This document shows positions 63,025 through 64,000 of a stretch of 64,000 nt of DNA, piece by piece. Source of the stretch: Commensalibacter communis (GTDB lineage Bacteria > Pseudomonadota > Alphaproteobacteria > Acetobacterales > Acetobacteraceae); NCBI RefSeq assembly GCF_947179015.1, contig NZ_CAMXCM010000004.1, forward strand, positions 1-64,000, written 5' to 3'. Positions within the stretch are counted from its first letter, which is position 1. Every line of letters starts with the position of its first letter. A model generated the notes under the pieces. That model did not search any database and was not told the DNA's origin. It saw only the letters and a program-made list of their open reading frames with translations. A program made the position numbers and the translations under genes.

Positions 63025-63044
63025 GAAATACAAAACTGTAAATC

Positions 63045-63539
63045 TTAACGTTTGCTGAACTGGAAAGAACGGCGAGCTTTTGCTTTACCGTATTTTTTAC
63101 GTTCAACAACACGTGGATCACGTGTTAAGAATCCAGCTGCTTTCAATGCGCCACGTAATTCTGGTTCATAGTTACAAAGCGCACGGCTGAGGCCATGACG
63201 AACTGCACCTGCTTGACCAGAAAGACCACCACCGCTGACGGTACAATAAATATCAAATTGTCCTTGGCGATCAGCAACTTCGAAAGGTTGGTTAATCAAC
63301 ATACGCAATACTGGACGTGCAAAATATACGTCAACAACACGACCGTTTACAGTGATTTCACCTTTACCAGGCTTGATCCATACGCGAGCAACTGCATCTT
63401 TACGACGACCTGTTGCATATGCACGACCAAATTGGTCACGTTTTGGTTCACGAATAACAGTTTCTTGTGCCAAAGGCGTGTTTGCAACAGCCCCTTTAAG
63501 ATCTGCCAAACCACCAGTACGTTCTTGTGTTTCTGACAT
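63045..63539 (-). CDS. rpsI: 30S ribosomal protein S9
   Basis: The C-terminal 130 residues are typical S9: [27 protein letters not shown], then [14 protein letters not shown] and the basic tail [18 protein letters not shown] that reaches into the ribosomal P site. The protein has an N-terminal extension of about 40 residues, common in alphaproteobacteria. It starts three bases after rplM, the standard rplM-rpsI operon order. Confidence 0.98.
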   Translation of the reverse strand: MSETQERTGGLADLKGAVANTPLAQETVIREPKRDQFGRAYATGRRKDAVARVWIKPGKGEITVNGRVVDVYFARPVLRMLINQPFEVADRQGQFDIYCTVSGGGLSGQAGAVRHGLSRALCNYEPELRGALKAAGFLTRDPRVVERKKYGKAKARRSFQFSKR

Positions 63540-63542
63540 CTC

Positions 63543-64000
63543 TTAGGCTCCAACTTTTTTGTTATTAATACTGTTTTTGCGGTTTAATGCAGCAACATCT
63601 AATTGAACAGGTTGTTGGCCTGTATGAGGATGCTCTTCACCAGCATAAACATACAAATGTTTCATTTGTTTACGTTGTAATGGCCCACGGCTAATCATAC
63701 GTTCAACAGCTTTTACAACAACGTGATCTGGGTTTTTACCTGTCAAACGTTGGGTAATGGTGCGTTCTTTGATTCCGCCAGGAAAATTGGTATGATAGTA
63801 GAATTTCTTTTGTTCTACTTTTCTGCCTGTCAAAGCAATTTTTTCTGCATTAATCACAATAACATGATCGCCACAATCAACATGTGGTGTATATTGTGCT
63901 TTATGCTTGCCACGCAAGCGATTAGCGATAATAACAGCAAGGCGACCTAATACGATGTCTTTTGCATCAATCAGAACCCAATTTTTTGTTACTTCCGCTG
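63543..64000 (-). CDS. rplM: 50S ribosomal protein L13, 5' end outside the window
   Basis: The frame is open to the window edge, so the true start lies beyond base 64000; an internal ATG at 63917 is not the start. The visible part reads [20 protein letters not shown] near the edge, then [40 protein letters not shown] and [21 protein letters not shown], all L13 landmarks. Only a few N-terminal residues are missing. It is the first gene of the rplM-rpsI operon. Confidence 0.97.
   Translation of the reverse strand, partial: AEVTKNWVLIDAKDIVLGRLAVIIANRLRGKHKAQYTPHVDCGDHVIVINAEKIALTGRKVEQKKFYYHTNFPGGIKERTITQRLTGKNPDHVVVKAVERMISRGPLQRKQMKHLYVYAGEEHPHTGQQPVQLDVAALNRKNSINNKKVGA

Overview
The window is an AT-rich bacterial chromosome segment from an alphaproteobacterium, most likely an acetic acid bacterium (Acetobacteraceae) of the low-GC, insect-gut type such as Commensalibacter. 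Evidence for this: the order leuS-lptE-holA preceded by a DUF3576 lipoprotein; an RluA-family pseudouridine synthase next to rpoH with a divergent DUF6476-type membrane protein; the serC / hisZ / purA group; short-form argC; and a keto acid decarboxylase. The genus is an inference from gene order and base composition, not from a database search.

Layout. 1-4266 is the end of an integrated element (prophage-like or satellite). It holds an AAA-type phage ATPase cut by the window edge, a chain of overlapping small genes including two peptides of 27-28 residues that look membrane-bound, an AlpA-like regulator, and a P4-type integrase. The integrase lies beside the 3' end of a tRNA-Arg(CCU) gene whose anticodon loop is interrupted by a 229-nt group I intron of the Azoarcus (IC3) kind. 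4557-13112 is a minus-strand housekeeping block: holA, lptE, leuS, a DUF3576 lipoprotein, a divergent LarC-like protein and a large exported repeat protein. 13467-22601 holds two asparagine-rich RTX-like beta-solenoid proteins, a YbdG-type mechanosensitive channel, a NepI-like MFS exporter with its MerR regulator and a textbook MerR promoter, and a GH39-type glycosidase with a Gly/Asn linker.

22973-36598 contains an M20 amidohydrolase, a DeoR regulator and an MFS transporter, a decayed inositol monophosphatase gene, the rluD/rpoH locus, azlCD amino-acid export genes, and an old yellow enzyme with a divergent LysR regulator. It also carries two PACE efflux genes, only one of which keeps its divergent LysR regulator. 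36636-44410 holds acetolactate decarboxylase, a keto acid decarboxylase with a divergent LysR regulator, and a stretch of decay: two convergent broken small genes, a Sel1 gene with an amber stop after its signal peptide, and a frameshifted membrane protein.

44502-48365 is purA, hisZ, serC and tRNA-Leu(CAA). 48624-62833 is mixed accessory content: a GH32 sucrose/fructan hydrolase, a secreted DUF3472-like protein, DUF5713, an SDR, a serine hydrolase, an AGCS amino-acid symporter, a HEPN-type protein, argC, and three further Sel1-repeat proteins. The window ends in rpsI and the 3' part of rplM.

No CRISPR array, complete insertion sequence or rRNA gene was seen. The strongest signals are the intron-bearing tRNA used as an integration target, the Asn-rich solenoid proteins, the chain of tiny phage peptides, and the many nonsense or frameshift lesions in accessory genes.
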